In this document: positions 36,305-44,652 of the stretch, piece by piece
Position numbering within the stretch: the stretch's first letter is position 1
Layout: each line of letters begins with the position of its first letter
Assembly (NCBI GenBank): GCA_026671195.1
Contig: JAPOHD010000020.1
Location: 237,242-301,241 of the forward strand
Length of the DNA stretch: 64,000 bases
Direction: 5' to 3'
DNA from: Draconibacterium aestuarii
GTDB taxonomy: Bacteria; Bacteroidota; Bacteroidia; Bacteroidales; Prolixibacteraceae
Made by a program: the position numbers and the translations under genes
Notes under the pieces: model-generated
What the model was told of the DNA's origin: nothing
Databases searched by the model: none
Seen by the model: the letters and a program-made list of their open reading frames with translations, nothing else

Positions 36305-38221
36305 ATGCATCATTCAATAAGTTGGAAAAAAGCAGTTGTCATTACGTTTTTGATCTACCTAAACGGAATTCTTCTAGCCCAGCCAATCGGGTATTATAAT
36401 GGAACAGAAAATCTCTCGGGAGAACAGTTAAAGTCAGCTTTGCATGAAATTATCAATGACCATGTGGACTTTTCGTATTCACGTGTCCGGGATATAATTA
36501 ATTACTCCGATGCTGATCCAAACAATCCCAATAATGTCATTCTCTTCTATACCCAGGAGTCTCGGAATGCTGCGCAATACGGAAGCGGTGGTGACTACAT
36601 TAACCGCGAACATGTTTGGGCAAAATCACACGGGTATTTCGAAGATATACGGTCGATGAATGGCGACGCGCAAAATCTTCGTCCGGCTGATGCATCGGTA
36701 AACGAGGATCGCGGAAACAAGGATTTTGATGATGTTCAACCTAACGGAACCAGACACCCGGAAGCCACTGAGTGCTGGTACAGTTCTAACGCCTGGGAAC
36801 CCGGCCCTTTAACCAAAGGACAAGTGGCGCGCATATTGTTTTACATGGCCACCCGTTACGAAGGTGAAAATGGTGAAATCGATCTGGAATTGGTTGACAA
36901 ATTAAGTAACTATCCACTACCCCAATTCGGAAAACTTTCAACGCTTCTGAAATGGAACAATGAATATCCACCAAGCGACTTTGAACGCCGAAGAAACGAA
37001 CGTATCTACGAAATTCAACAAAACAGGAATCCGTTTGTCGACAACCCTGATTTTGCAAATTTGATCTGGAACAACGGTTCATTGAAAAACATCAAATTCT
37101 CTGAATTTGAAATGACACCGGAAAAACCAGCAATTGGCGAAGATGCAACTATTTCAGTAGGAATTAGCTCATCAACTGCTCCCGATAGTGTTTTACTATT
37201 CTGGGGAAATACATACGACTCAAACGTAAATAAAGCAAAGATGCCTCTGAATTCGGGAAAATACTCAGCACAACTTACTTTTAACAATGTGGAAGCCGGA
37301 GAAACAGTCTACTTTTTAATCCAGGCTTTTTCAGGAGAAGATACAGCTAACATAAGGGGATCTTATATTTTCCCTGAAACCATTTCAGAAGAAGATTTGA
37401 CTCAGATCACCGATGTTCAGGGAACAACTTTGCAAAGTCCTTTGCTAGGACAGGAAGTTACCATTGCAGGCCGGATAGCGGCAAACTTTGATAACGCGGT
37501 ATACATACAGCAAAAAGGCACAACCAAAAGGGCCGGAATTTGTGTCTACAATTCTTTAAAAACCGGAAATATTGGTGACAGTATCATCGTTAAAGGGACA
37601 GTTGCCGAATACTCCTCCTTAACCGAATTAGCAGACATCAATTATTTCGTCAACTTTAAAAATAACGACAGCATTACACCGCAGCTTATAAACACTCAGG
37701 AATTAGGTGAAGACCTGGAGGGGATGCTGGTTACAATTGAGAATGTAACCTTTAAAGACGCGGGGGTAAGAGCAACCGATGCCAATACTTCGTTTACATT
37801 TTCTGATGATTACGGCGAAAGTGTCCTGTTTTCTGCATGGAATTCCAGGCTTGTTGGCAAAAAAATTCCGAGTGGGAAAGTTAAACTAACAGGTGTTGTT
37901 TCCGAATACAACGGTTCGTACCAGATTCTGGCAAGAGATATCAACGACTTTTCTTCAGTTATTACAAGTGCACCCCTTGTTTCAAAATCTAAAAACGAAG
38001 TTACAATCTACCCAAACCCAGCCGGTGATCAACTCAATTTCTCAACTACAGAAGAAATAAGTTCTGTTGAAATTTTCTCGGCAAACGGACAATTAAAACA
38101 GCAAATTAAAAATCCGGCGACATCAATCAACACTTCCGGATTAACCGATGGCATTTATTTTATAACTATAACAACCGATGAAAACGAGTTGATCCACAAA
38201 AAATTTGTAATTAGCCGGTAA
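36305..38221 (+). CDS. Secreted endonuclease I family nuclease with OB-fold and T9SS domain
   Basis: This 638-aa extracellular nuclease has a signal peptide (to LLAQ, about 25). The endonuclease I (EndA/NucM-like) domain spans about 28-240, with the His-metal finger motif NREHVWAKSHG at 100-110 (His103 and His109) and RPADASVNEDRGNKDFDD after it. A beta-sandwich (about 260-350) and an OB-fold-like region (about 370-550) follow, and the T9SS type-A signal (VTIYPNPAGDQLNF ... FVISR) closes the protein. It should degrade DNA or RNA outside the cell. Its OB-fold region echoes the lipoprotein just upstream. Confidence 0.9.
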   Translation: MHHSISWKKAVVITFLIYLNGILLAQPIGYYNGTENLSGEQLKSALHEIINDHVDFSYSRVRDIINYSDADPNNPNNVILFYTQESRNAAQYGSGGDYINREHVWAKSHGYFEDIRSMNGDAQNLRPADASVNEDRGNKDFDDVQPNGTRHPEATECWYSSNAWEPGPLTKGQVARILFYMATRYEGENGEIDLELVDKLSNYPLPQFGKLSTLLKWNNEYPPSDFERRRNERIYEIQQNRNPFVDNPDFANLIWNNGSLKNIKFSEFEMTPEKPAIGEDATISVGISSSTAPDSVLLFWGNTYDSNVNKAKMPLNSGKYSAQLTFNNVEAGETVYFLIQAFSGEDTANIRGSYIFPETISEEDLTQITDVQGTTLQSPLLGQEVTIAGRIAANFDNAVYIQQKGTTKRAGICVYNSLKTGNIGDSIIVKGTVAEYSSLTELADINYFVNFKNNDSITPQLINTQELGEDLEGMLVTIENVTFKDAGVRATDANTSFTFSDDYGESVLFSAWNSRLVGKKIPSGKVKLTGVVSEYNGSYQILARDINDFSSVITSAPLVSKSKNEVTIYPNPAGDQLNFSTTEEISSVEIFSANGQLKQQIKNPATSINTSGLTDGIYFITITTDENELIHKKFVISR

Positions 38222-38243
38222 ATATTTCTTTCGGAGGAAACAG

Positions 38244-38284
38244 AAAGCTCAGCTTGACTAATCATGTCAAACTGAGCTTTTTAA
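38244..38284 (+). terminator. Rho-independent terminator after the nuclease gene
   Basis: AAAGCTCAG (38244-38252) pairs with CTGAGCTTT (38272-38280), extended inward by TTGAC / GTCAA after one mismatch, and a T-run follows. It lies 23 bp after the stop at 38221. Confidence 0.88.
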
Positions 38285-38400
38285 TTTGTAAATTTCATAT
38301 AAAGCCAGAGTGTTTAATCCCAAACATTTCAGAAGAATAGCTGTTTTTATTTCAGGAATTCGTATTTTTGCGGCCAATTTGTTGAGGAAATGCTGGTAAA

Positions 38401-39393
38401 ATGGAACAACTACAAATAAATCAAATGTTGGAGGAGAAGGGTTATATCGATGAAGCGATTGATCCGGCAGTAAAATTGGTTGAAGAAATCAACCGATTGA
38501 AAAAGGAAAAGAATGCAGTAATCCTCAGTCACTTTTATGTGGATGGACCCCTACAGGATATTGCCGACTATGTTGGTGACAGCCTTGGACTGGCTCAGGC
38601 CGCTGCAAATACCGAAGCCGAAATGATCGTTTTTGTGGGTGTTCATTTTATGGCCGAAACAGCAAAAATCATCAATCCAAACAAAAAAGTAATTCTGCCC
38701 GACTTAAAGGCAAGTTGCTCGCTGGCCGAATCGGCTCCTGCCGATAAATTTGCAGCGTTTAAAGCGCAGTACCCCGATCATAAGGTTATTACCTATATAA
38801 ACGCAACGGCAGCACTTAAAACAATGACCGACATTGTGTGTACTTCGGCCAATGCCAAACAAATAGTTGAAAGCTTTCCGAAAGACCAGAAACTGATTTT
38901 TGCACCCGACAAAAACCTGGGTGGATACATTAACAGTATCACCGGCCGCGAAATGGTATTGTGGGACGGAGCCTGTATGGTTCACGAGCAGTATTCGGTT
39001 GAAAAGATTATTGACCTGATGGACAAAAATACGGATGCCGAGTTTATTGCACATCCCGAGTGCGAAAAACCCGTATTGCTTTTGGCAAAACACATTGGCT
39101 CAACTACAGCGTTACTTAATTACGTACAAAAAAGCGAGGCTAAAAAGTTTATTGTTGCAACCGAAAGCGGTATTCTGCATCAAATGACAAAGGCTTGCCC
39201 CGATAAAATTTTCATTCCTGCACCATCGGTTGATTCAACTTGCGGCTGCAACGACTGCGAATATATGAAGCTAAATAGTTTACAAAAACTTTACATCTGT
39301 CTGAAACACGAACTACCGGAAGTTACACTTCCTGCGGATGTTATTGAAAAAGCACGAATTCCAATTCAACGCATGTTGGAAATTTCGAAATAA
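38401..39393 (+). CDS. nadA: Quinolinate synthase NadA
   Basis: This 330-aa cytoplasmic enzyme condenses iminoaspartate with dihydroxyacetone phosphate to give quinolinate, a step of de novo NAD synthesis. Family motifs include ILSHFYVDGPLQDIADYVGDS, the Cys106 region (KASCSLAES), Cys192 (WDGACMVHE) and the C-terminal CGCNDC cluster (from Cys281), which supply the [4Fe-4S] ligands. The length is normal. It stands alone between two terminators; nadB and nadC are not in the window. A -7-like box TATTTTTG lies at 38363-38370, with no clear -33. Confidence 0.96.
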   Translation: MEQLQINQMLEEKGYIDEAIDPAVKLVEEINRLKKEKNAVILSHFYVDGPLQDIADYVGDSLGLAQAAANTEAEMIVFVGVHFMAETAKIINPNKKVILPDLKASCSLAESAPADKFAAFKAQYPDHKVITYINATAALKTMTDIVCTSANAKQIVESFPKDQKLIFAPDKNLGGYINSITGREMVLWDGACMVHEQYSVEKIIDLMDKNTDAEFIAHPECEKPVLLLAKHIGSTTALLNYVQKSEAKKFIVATESGILHQMTKACPDKIFIPAPSVDSTCGCNDCEYMKLNSLQKLYICLKHELPEVTLPADVIEKARIPIQRMLEISK

Positions 39394-39436
39394 AAACTTC
39401 AGGATAGATATAAAGGATTTTGAAGAAAACATACTA

Positions 39437-39484
39437 AAAGCCCGGAGTTGTATACAAATAATTACACAGCTCCGGGCTTTTTTC
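39437..39484. terminator. Rho-independent terminator after nadA
   Basis: A perfect 11-bp stem AAAGCCCGGAG (39437-39447) with CTCCGGGCTTT (39470-39480) and a T-run after it lies 43 bp past the nadA stop. The flanking A-run may let it act for the opposing gene as well. Confidence 0.9.
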
Positions 39485-39534
39485 TGCTGAACATTTAAAA
39501 GCAATACAGATAGAAACTCCTCTTCCGGACAAGG

Positions 39535-39993
39535 CTACGAATAAAAAAAACTACTTTTTCGTCCGTGCCTTTTCAGGTTACGGTATTCCCAGGGCTGCAT
39601 GTGCACGTATTTTCGAAAGAACTGTGTAAAACTACTCTGCGAAAAACCGAGCATTTTTGCAATGTCTTTAAACGTATAATTGGTATGCTCTACCAGGTCG
39701 CAGGCCACCAAACGCAGGTATTCGGTTATCCATCCATGAACAGTCATGCCTGTCAGGCAACGTATTGCCCCGTCGAAGTACCTGTAGTCGACACCCATAA
39801 TTTTGGCATAAGCTCTAGCCTCGCCTTTCCCGTAGGTGCGAACCTTATCGGCAAACAAATCGATGTAATTGTTTCCGCTAAGCACATTCTCCTTTACAAA
39901 GCCCGACAATCGCCTGGCATCTTTCGAAGGGTTTTTGACCAGGCCGGCATACAATTGAGCAGGTACAATAGGTGTAAACTGAATATCAGACAT
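39535..39993 (-). CDS. Small AraC-family DNA-binding protein
   Basis: This 152-aa protein keeps the C-terminal AraC double helix-turn-helix (LRLVACDLVEHTNYTFKDIAKMLGFSQSSFTQFFRKYVHMQPWEYR, about 93-138) but lacks the usual large sensing domain; only about 90 residues precede it. It may be a stand-alone regulator like SoxS/MarA-type proteins or a shortened form of a longer one. Its target is unknown. Just upstream lies the 42-bp repeat array at 40062-40260, which could contain its promoter or binding sites. Confidence 0.8.
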   Translation of the reverse strand: MSDIQFTPIVPAQLYAGLVKNPSKDARRLSGFVKENVLSGNNYIDLFADKVRTYGKGEARAYAKIMGVDYRYFDGAIRCLTGMTVHGWITEYLRLVACDLVEHTNYTFKDIAKMLGFSQSSFTQFFRKYVHMQPWEYRNLKRHGRKSSFFYS

Positions 39994-40061
39994 AAGACGG
40001 CATTTTACAAAGCATCAATATACATTAAAATCCCCACATCCTTACCCGAATTCTTTATTAA

Positions 40062-40260
40062 ATAACATATTTTCATAAATAATCAGGTGTAAATCTTTAT
40101 CAATATACGTTTTTTCATAAATAACAGCGTCAATTACTTTAGTAAACTGCGTATTCTGATAAATATTTGATCCTGAATTTTTATCAAAATACGTAGTTTC
40201 ATAAAAGTTAGAGGCAAATATTTTAGGAGAATACGTTATTTCATAAAATATACAATTCAC
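40062..40260 (-). repeat. 42-bp tandem repeat array, locus 2
   Basis: Five units share the core ATACGTnnTTTCATAAA, with the ATAAA element starting at 40075, 40117, 40159, 40201 and 40243, exactly 42 bp apart. The ~24 bp between cores differ from unit to unit. Read on the minus strand, the array is open for about 73 codons (40260 to 40042) and gives 14-residue units of the form [FI]-Y-E-x-T-Y-x-D-K. A GTG is the only start-like codon at its head. The exact period equals four DNA turns, so protein binding along one face and a small repeat protein are both possible. Confidence 0.75.
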
Positions 40261-40280
40261 AAAAGGATTGACAGAAACAA

Positions 40281-40326
40281 AAAAATCCGATCTGTATCGT
40301 TTAAAACATATACAAATCGGATTTTT
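40281..40326. terminator. Bidirectional hairpin terminator after the S41 peptidase
   Basis: A 16-bp stem with one mismatch, AAAAATCCGATCTGTA (40281-40296) against TACAAATCGGATTTTT (40311-40326), has a 14-nt loop. A and T runs at the ends make it usable in both directions. It lies 20 bp beyond the minus-strand stop at 40347. Confidence 0.9.
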
Positions 40327-40346
40327 CTGTTTGAAAAAGCGTTTAC

Positions 40347-42002
40347 TTAGCGCAGTGGCACCACAACCGAATCGGTAGCTACTATGTTTTCCACCAACAG
40401 GTTTTGCTGGGAAACCTCAATGGCACGCAAAAGCGTTTTGTCAATCTTTTTAATAATCGGATAAAATCCTTCTTCACCCATAATATTTCGGGCGATATAG
40501 GCTTTTAGTTGTGTATTTATAATTTCGCCGGATATTTTCAGTCCTTCCCGATCTTTTTTAATCCCCTTTTCTTCGGCATAGCTGATAAAATCTGACAGGG
40601 CATTTTGTTTGTCAAGGTACGAGTCGAACTCATCGGCGGAAGTTAGTTTGGTAAGTTCGTCGCGATGCGAATCGGCATACGAATAAGCAAACGAATAAAT
40701 CAGTCCCTTACGGTAAATACTGGTAAAATACTCCGAATTTCCGGTTGTATCAACCGGCACAAAAAAGTCGGGCATAATACCTCCACCGCCGTAAACCACA
40801 CGTCCGCCTTTGGTTTCGTACCGTAACGAATCGACAAAATGAATACTATCGGCAACCAGTTGCTCCATGTTATGAAAACGTTCGTAAATATTGTTATAAT
40901 ACGCTTCGTTGCCCCCTTCGTACGAACTTTGAATACAACGCCCGCTGGGTGTATAAAAACGTGCAACAGTAAGGCGCAGCGCCGAACCATCCATTAAAGG
41001 GATTTGCTCCTGCACCAATCCTTTTCCGAACGAACGGCGCCCGATAACAATACCACGATCATTGTCCTGCATAGCACCCGCGAAAATCTCACTCGCCGAT
41101 GCAGAAAACTCGTCAATCATTACGTACACACCAATTTCGGCAAACGATCTTTTTCCCGATGCACTGTAGGTTTTACGAGGTTGATTTATTCCTTCGGTAT
41201 ATAAAATGGCTTCTCCTTTTTCTAAAAACTCGTCGACCATTTGCAAAACGCCAACCAACGATCCGCCCGGGTTATTTCTTAAGTCAACAATTACTTTTTT
41301 AGCGCCGAGCCCTTCCAGTTTTTTTATTCCCTGAACAAACTCATCGTAGGTAGTATTGGCAAAACGGCTTACTTTTATAAACCCGGTTTCGTCGTCAATC
41401 ATATACGACACATCTACACTGTAAATTGGAATGTCGCCGCGTGTAATTTCAAATTCCAGTTCGCCATCGTAATTTTTTCGGGCAATACCAACCCGAACTT
41501 TCGAATTTTTCTCGCCACGTAACAAGCTTAACACCGTATTGTTTCTTACATCAACTCCGGCAATAACCGAATCGTTCACACTTACAATACAATCGCCCGG
41601 AAGTATGCCCACCTTACTCGACGGGCCGCCCGATATTACTTCGACCACCCGAACGGTGTCTTCCTGAATTGAAAACTGAACCCCGATTCCTGAAAAATTT
41701 CCCTGCATCTCTTCCTGCACATCCTGCATATCGCGTGCAGGAATATAGGAAGTATGCGGATCCAGATTCTTCAGAATTTCAGGAATTGTTTCCTCAATAA
41801 TTTCACCGGTGTTTACACTATCCACATAGCCACGGTCGATTAAATCGAGTATGGTGGTAATTTTATTGGATTTGTTAAATCCCATGCCCATACCGCTAAA
41901 AACAGGCTGCGTATTTTTATTCAGCATGTTACCAATCAGAATACCAATGGCAACCGATAAGGCAATGAGGGTGGGAAGTATTATTATCGTTTTTTTGTTC
42001 AT
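40347..42002 (-). CDS. S41 carboxy-terminal processing protease (CtpA/Prc-like)
   Basis: This 551-aa protease has an N-terminal membrane anchor or signal (TIIILPTLIALSVAIGILIGNML), a PDZ domain (about 100-170, GIGVQFSIQEDTVRVVEV) and the S41 core. The catalytic pair is Ser302 in SASASEIFAG and Lys327 in RRSFGKGLVQ, spaced 25 residues as in E. coli Prc. A C-terminal helical region follows. It acts in the periplasm on C-terminal tails of envelope proteins. It follows a dCMP deaminase gene with a 97-bp gap, an order common in Bacteroidota. Confidence 0.93.
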   Translation of the reverse strand: MNKKTIIILPTLIALSVAIGILIGNMLNKNTQPVFSGMGMGFNKSNKITTILDLIDRGYVDSVNTGEIIEETIPEILKNLDPHTSYIPARDMQDVQEEMQGNFSGIGVQFSIQEDTVRVVEVISGGPSSKVGILPGDCIVSVNDSVIAGVDVRNNTVLSLLRGEKNSKVRVGIARKNYDGELEFEITRGDIPIYSVDVSYMIDDETGFIKVSRFANTTYDEFVQGIKKLEGLGAKKVIVDLRNNPGGSLVGVLQMVDEFLEKGEAILYTEGINQPRKTYSASGKRSFAEIGVYVMIDEFSASASEIFAGAMQDNDRGIVIGRRSFGKGLVQEQIPLMDGSALRLTVARFYTPSGRCIQSSYEGGNEAYYNNIYERFHNMEQLVADSIHFVDSLRYETKGGRVVYGGGGIMPDFFVPVDTTGNSEYFTSIYRKGLIYSFAYSYADSHRDELTKLTSADEFDSYLDKQNALSDFISYAEEKGIKKDREGLKISGEIINTQLKAYIARNIMGEEGFYPIIKKIDKTLLRAIEVSQQNLLVENIVATDSVVVPLR

Positions 42003-42099
42003 GTGTAAAAAGTTGGAAGCCCGATGTCTGACGACTAAGATCAGGTCTTCAAGTTAAAATATATTCCGACAAAGCTAAATGCATTAGCGCAAAAACACG

Positions 42100-42531
42100 T
42101 TACCCATTAATATCCACCTGCACCACTTCAATATCTGCGCGTTTCAATAAATTTATTCCGTCTTCCAAACGGTAACTTTCGGTAAAAACCACACGTTTGA
42201 TTCCGGCCTGAATGATAAGTTTTGAACATTCAATGCAAGGCGACGAGGTAACATACAGCGTTGCCAGATCGCAGTTGTTACCCGACTTTGCTACTTTTGT
42301 TATGGCATTGGCTTCGGCGTGTAAAACATACGCTTTTGTTTTATCATTCTCGTCTTCACAAACGTTCTCAAACCCCGATGGCGTTCCGTTGTACCCGTCA
42401 GAGATTATCATTTTGTCTTTTACGATTAAAGCACCTACCTGTCTTCTTTTACAGTACGAATTTTGTGCCCAAATATCTGCCATTTTCAGGTAGCGCTTAT
42501 CCAGCAACTCTTGTTTTTTGTCCTTCGCCAT
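42100..42531 (-). CDS. Deoxycytidylate (dCMP) deaminase
   Basis: This 143-aa cytoplasmic enzyme converts dCMP to dUMP for dTTP synthesis. The zinc site is complete: His71-Ala-Glu73 (VLHAEANAI) and Cys99-x-x-Cys102 (SSPCIEC). The glycine-rich substrate loop SDGYNGTPSGFENVC is present. The length matches the ComEB/dCMP-deaminase family. It lies upstream of the S41 protease on the same strand. Confidence 0.93.
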   Translation of the reverse strand: MAKDKKQELLDKRYLKMADIWAQNSYCKRRQVGALIVKDKMIISDGYNGTPSGFENVCEDENDKTKAYVLHAEANAITKVAKSGNNCDLATLYVTSSPCIECSKLIIQAGIKRVVFTESYRLEDGINLLKRADIEVVQVDING

Positions 42532-42669
42532 TTTTATCTTTATTGAATGGGTATCTGTTTTTTGTATCGATTACAAATGTAATATTGATTTTAAATAATT
42601 GGTGGAATTATAACAAGTAGAATTGGTTAGTGTTTGATTTTAAGAATTTATAAACGTTAAAAAACAAAA

Positions 42670-42690
42670 AACGCCGCAAAAAGCGGCGTT
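42670..42690 (-). terminator. Rho-independent terminator after the SPOR lipoprotein
   Basis: AACGCCGC (42670-42677) pairs with GCGGCGTT (42683-42690) around an AAAAA loop. On the minus strand it is followed by TTTTTGTTTT. It lies 25 bp past the stop at 42715. Confidence 0.9.
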
Positions 42691-42714
42691 AAAAAGTCGT
42701 TCAACTTAGTTTGT

Positions 42715-43191
42715 TTATTCTTTAATCAATAGCCACACGTCGGAATATTTTGGAAATCCCTGACGAATCTGACTAACTCTGCTTCGTGCTTCACTTTCTT
42801 TTTTATACGAATTCACACAAACCCTGTAGTAACCTGTTTCGCTGTGCAAAATAATGGGAGTGAACCCTTCTTCGAGCAAGGTAGCGCGATAATTTTTTGC
42901 ATTGTCTAATTGGCCGAACGAACCAATAATCACAAAAAAAGTATTATCGGCATTGGCTGTTTGTTCGCTCTGGTTGGTAAACGATACCTGTTCTTTTCTC
43001 ACCGCAATGGGTTTTTCGTCTACCACAGGAGCAGGCTCTGCTTTTGTCTCTGTGGCAGTACCAGGTACAGTAAAAACTTTTGTTTCAGTAGTCGGATCTG
43101 ATGTATATTCCGACTGCGCCGGTTGTTTCATGGTTTTACAAGAAGAAACAATAAAAACCATGGCTGTTAAAAGAAGAATTATCCTATTCAT
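42715..43191 (-). CDS. SPOR-domain lipoprotein
   Basis: This 158-aa protein has a lipobox (MVFIVSSC), a Thr/Pro/Glu-rich linker (about 20-80) and a C-terminal SPOR domain (about 83-155: FFVIIGSFGQLDNAKNYRATL ... YYRVCVNSYKKESEA). SPOR domains bind denuded peptidoglycan glycan strands, often at the division site. The gene has its own terminator and no obvious operon partner. Confidence 0.9.
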   Translation of the reverse strand: MNRIILLLTAMVFIVSSCKTMKQPAQSEYTSDPTTETKVFTVPGTATETKAEPAPVVDEKPIAVRKEQVSFTNQSEQTANADNTFFVIIGSFGQLDNAKNYRATLLEEGFTPIILHSETGYYRVCVNSYKKESEARSRVSQIRQGFPKYSDVWLLIKE

Positions 43192-43314
43192 TTCTGTTCA
43201 ATTTTCTGTTTATAAACTGAGCGAAGATACGGAAATACCCTGCTCAAGAGTTGGTTTATCAACGCAAGTTTTGCACAGAATGTTGTTTGCAACTGCAATT
43301 ATTTGCACAAAACA

Positions 43315-43593
43315 TCAGCACCTCTTTCCTTTGGCACCAGCTCCACCACCGCCAAAGAACAACATTACTCCAATCAGGTAGCCAAAGTTATACCACCCGC
43401 CGGCATTAGGGAAAGCATAAATTTCGTAATCGGTAAACAAACTTGCAATAAAACTAAACAGAAGAATAAATCCATGGAATACTCCTTTAAAGAATCCGGG
43501 AGGATCGCCAATGTTTTTGAACGATTGAGTAGCACAGCCTGTAAAAAACAAAGCTGCTGCAACTGCCAAAACCAAAACAAGTAAACGTTTCAT
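43315..43593 (-). CDS. Small lipoprotein of unknown function
   Basis: This protein is 92 aa from the ATG at 43593, which places a lipobox (ALFFTGC) correctly; a longer frame to 43638 has no signal-like start. Two hydrophobic segments follow (FHGFILLFSFIASLF and NFGYLIGVMLFFGGGGAG), ending in GKRC. The Gly-rich membrane segment suggests a membrane-associated protein. It lies 51 bp after the cysQ-like gene on the same strand. No family recognised. Confidence 0.65.
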   Translation of the reverse strand: MKRLLVLVLAVAAALFFTGCATQSFKNIGDPPGFFKGVFHGFILLFSFIASLFTDYEIYAFPNAGGWYNFGYLIGVMLFFGGGGAGAKGKRC

Positions 43594-43644
43594 AGTATTA
43601 AATTTTAGTTGTATACACACGCGAAGGTACATTAACATACTCCA

Positions 43645-44469
43645 CTATTCCTGTATAATGTGCTTCATAAAACCGATAAATTCAGGAGTATTTAAATCTG
43701 AATTCAACATTACAAAATGTGGGCTTATCATTTCCGGTTTATTGTAACGCACCGGTTCAAAGTTATCCTGACGAAAAACAATTCCTCCAAATTCTTCTAC
43801 CATTAGTTGTCCGGGAGCCGTATCCCATTCCGAACACGGACCTGCTTTCAGGTACATATCGGCATTCCCCAAAACCATTTGCACCTGCTTTTTCGAACTC
43901 CCGCAATGAATAATTTCAACCGAAAATTCGCGCCTGATTTTTTCAATCAATTCGGCTTCGCGCGGCTTAAAAAACGAACGACTGGTTGCAATACGAATCA
44001 CCTTCGACACTTCTCCGGGTTGTTCTATTTTGCAAATAATTCCACTTTTGTCAAACTCATAAATTCCTGCTCCCTTTTTACAATACCAACCGGTTTTAAT
44101 CAGCGGTTGATAAATCCACCCTTCGTCGGGTTGTGTACCTTTAATAAGTGCCAGGTTAATGCAAAACTCGCCATTTCGTTTTATAAATTCTTTTGTCCCG
44201 TCAAGCGGATCAACCAAAAAATAATGTTCCCAGTTTGTACGAACGTGGTAGGCAGGAATTAGATTCTCTTCATCAAGAACAGGAATATCGGTAAAAAGTG
44301 TTTTTAACCCGTTGTTAATAATTTTACTGGAAGCTTTGTCGGCCCGGGTAACCGGAGAATTATCAGCTTTCAGTTCCTCATTGAAATTATCGCTTGCATA
44401 CACTTCCTGAATGGCTTCTCCGGCAGCTGCAAGAATAGAGAATACTGATTTTAGCTTTTGTTCTTCCAT
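43645..44469 (-). CDS. cysQ: 3'(2'),5'-bisphosphate nucleotidase CysQ
   Basis: This protein is 274 aa from the ATG at 44469 (MEEQKLKSVF), which aligns with the family N-terminus; the 25 extra residues possible upstream look unnatural. It is an inositol-monophosphatase-fold enzyme that removes the 3' phosphate of PAP/PAPS. Metal-site motifs are DEEN (about 66-69), VDPLDGT (about 86-92) and WDTAPGQ near residue 225. PAP recycling serves sulfate assimilation. No sulfur genes flank it. Confidence 0.92.
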   Translation of the reverse strand: MEEQKLKSVFSILAAAGEAIQEVYASDNFNEELKADNSPVTRADKASSKIINNGLKTLFTDIPVLDEENLIPAYHVRTNWEHYFLVDPLDGTKEFIKRNGEFCINLALIKGTQPDEGWIYQPLIKTGWYCKKGAGIYEFDKSGIICKIEQPGEVSKVIRIATSRSFFKPREAELIEKIRREFSVEIIHCGSSKKQVQMVLGNADMYLKAGPCSEWDTAPGQLMVEEFGGIVFRQDNFEPVRYNKPEMISPHFVMLNSDLNTPEFIGFMKHIIQE

Positions 44470-44652
44470 CGTTCTTTTTGGTTTCCGTAAATTTAGTTCA
44501 TCCCCATTTGCTTTATACATATCGAATGAAAAAAAGAAAATCATTTAAATGTTTCTTTACACTGCACATTTTTGTTTTCTGCCATAATTTTTGGTCAACT
44601 CTCCTCCGAAACATCAGAAATTTAGTAACTTGAATACAATTTGAATCGTAAC

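Noticed and set aside
40062..40260. CRISPR array with 18-bp repeats and 24-bp spacers
   Set aside because: Cores are degenerate and too short, the spacing is rigid, and no cas genes are present.
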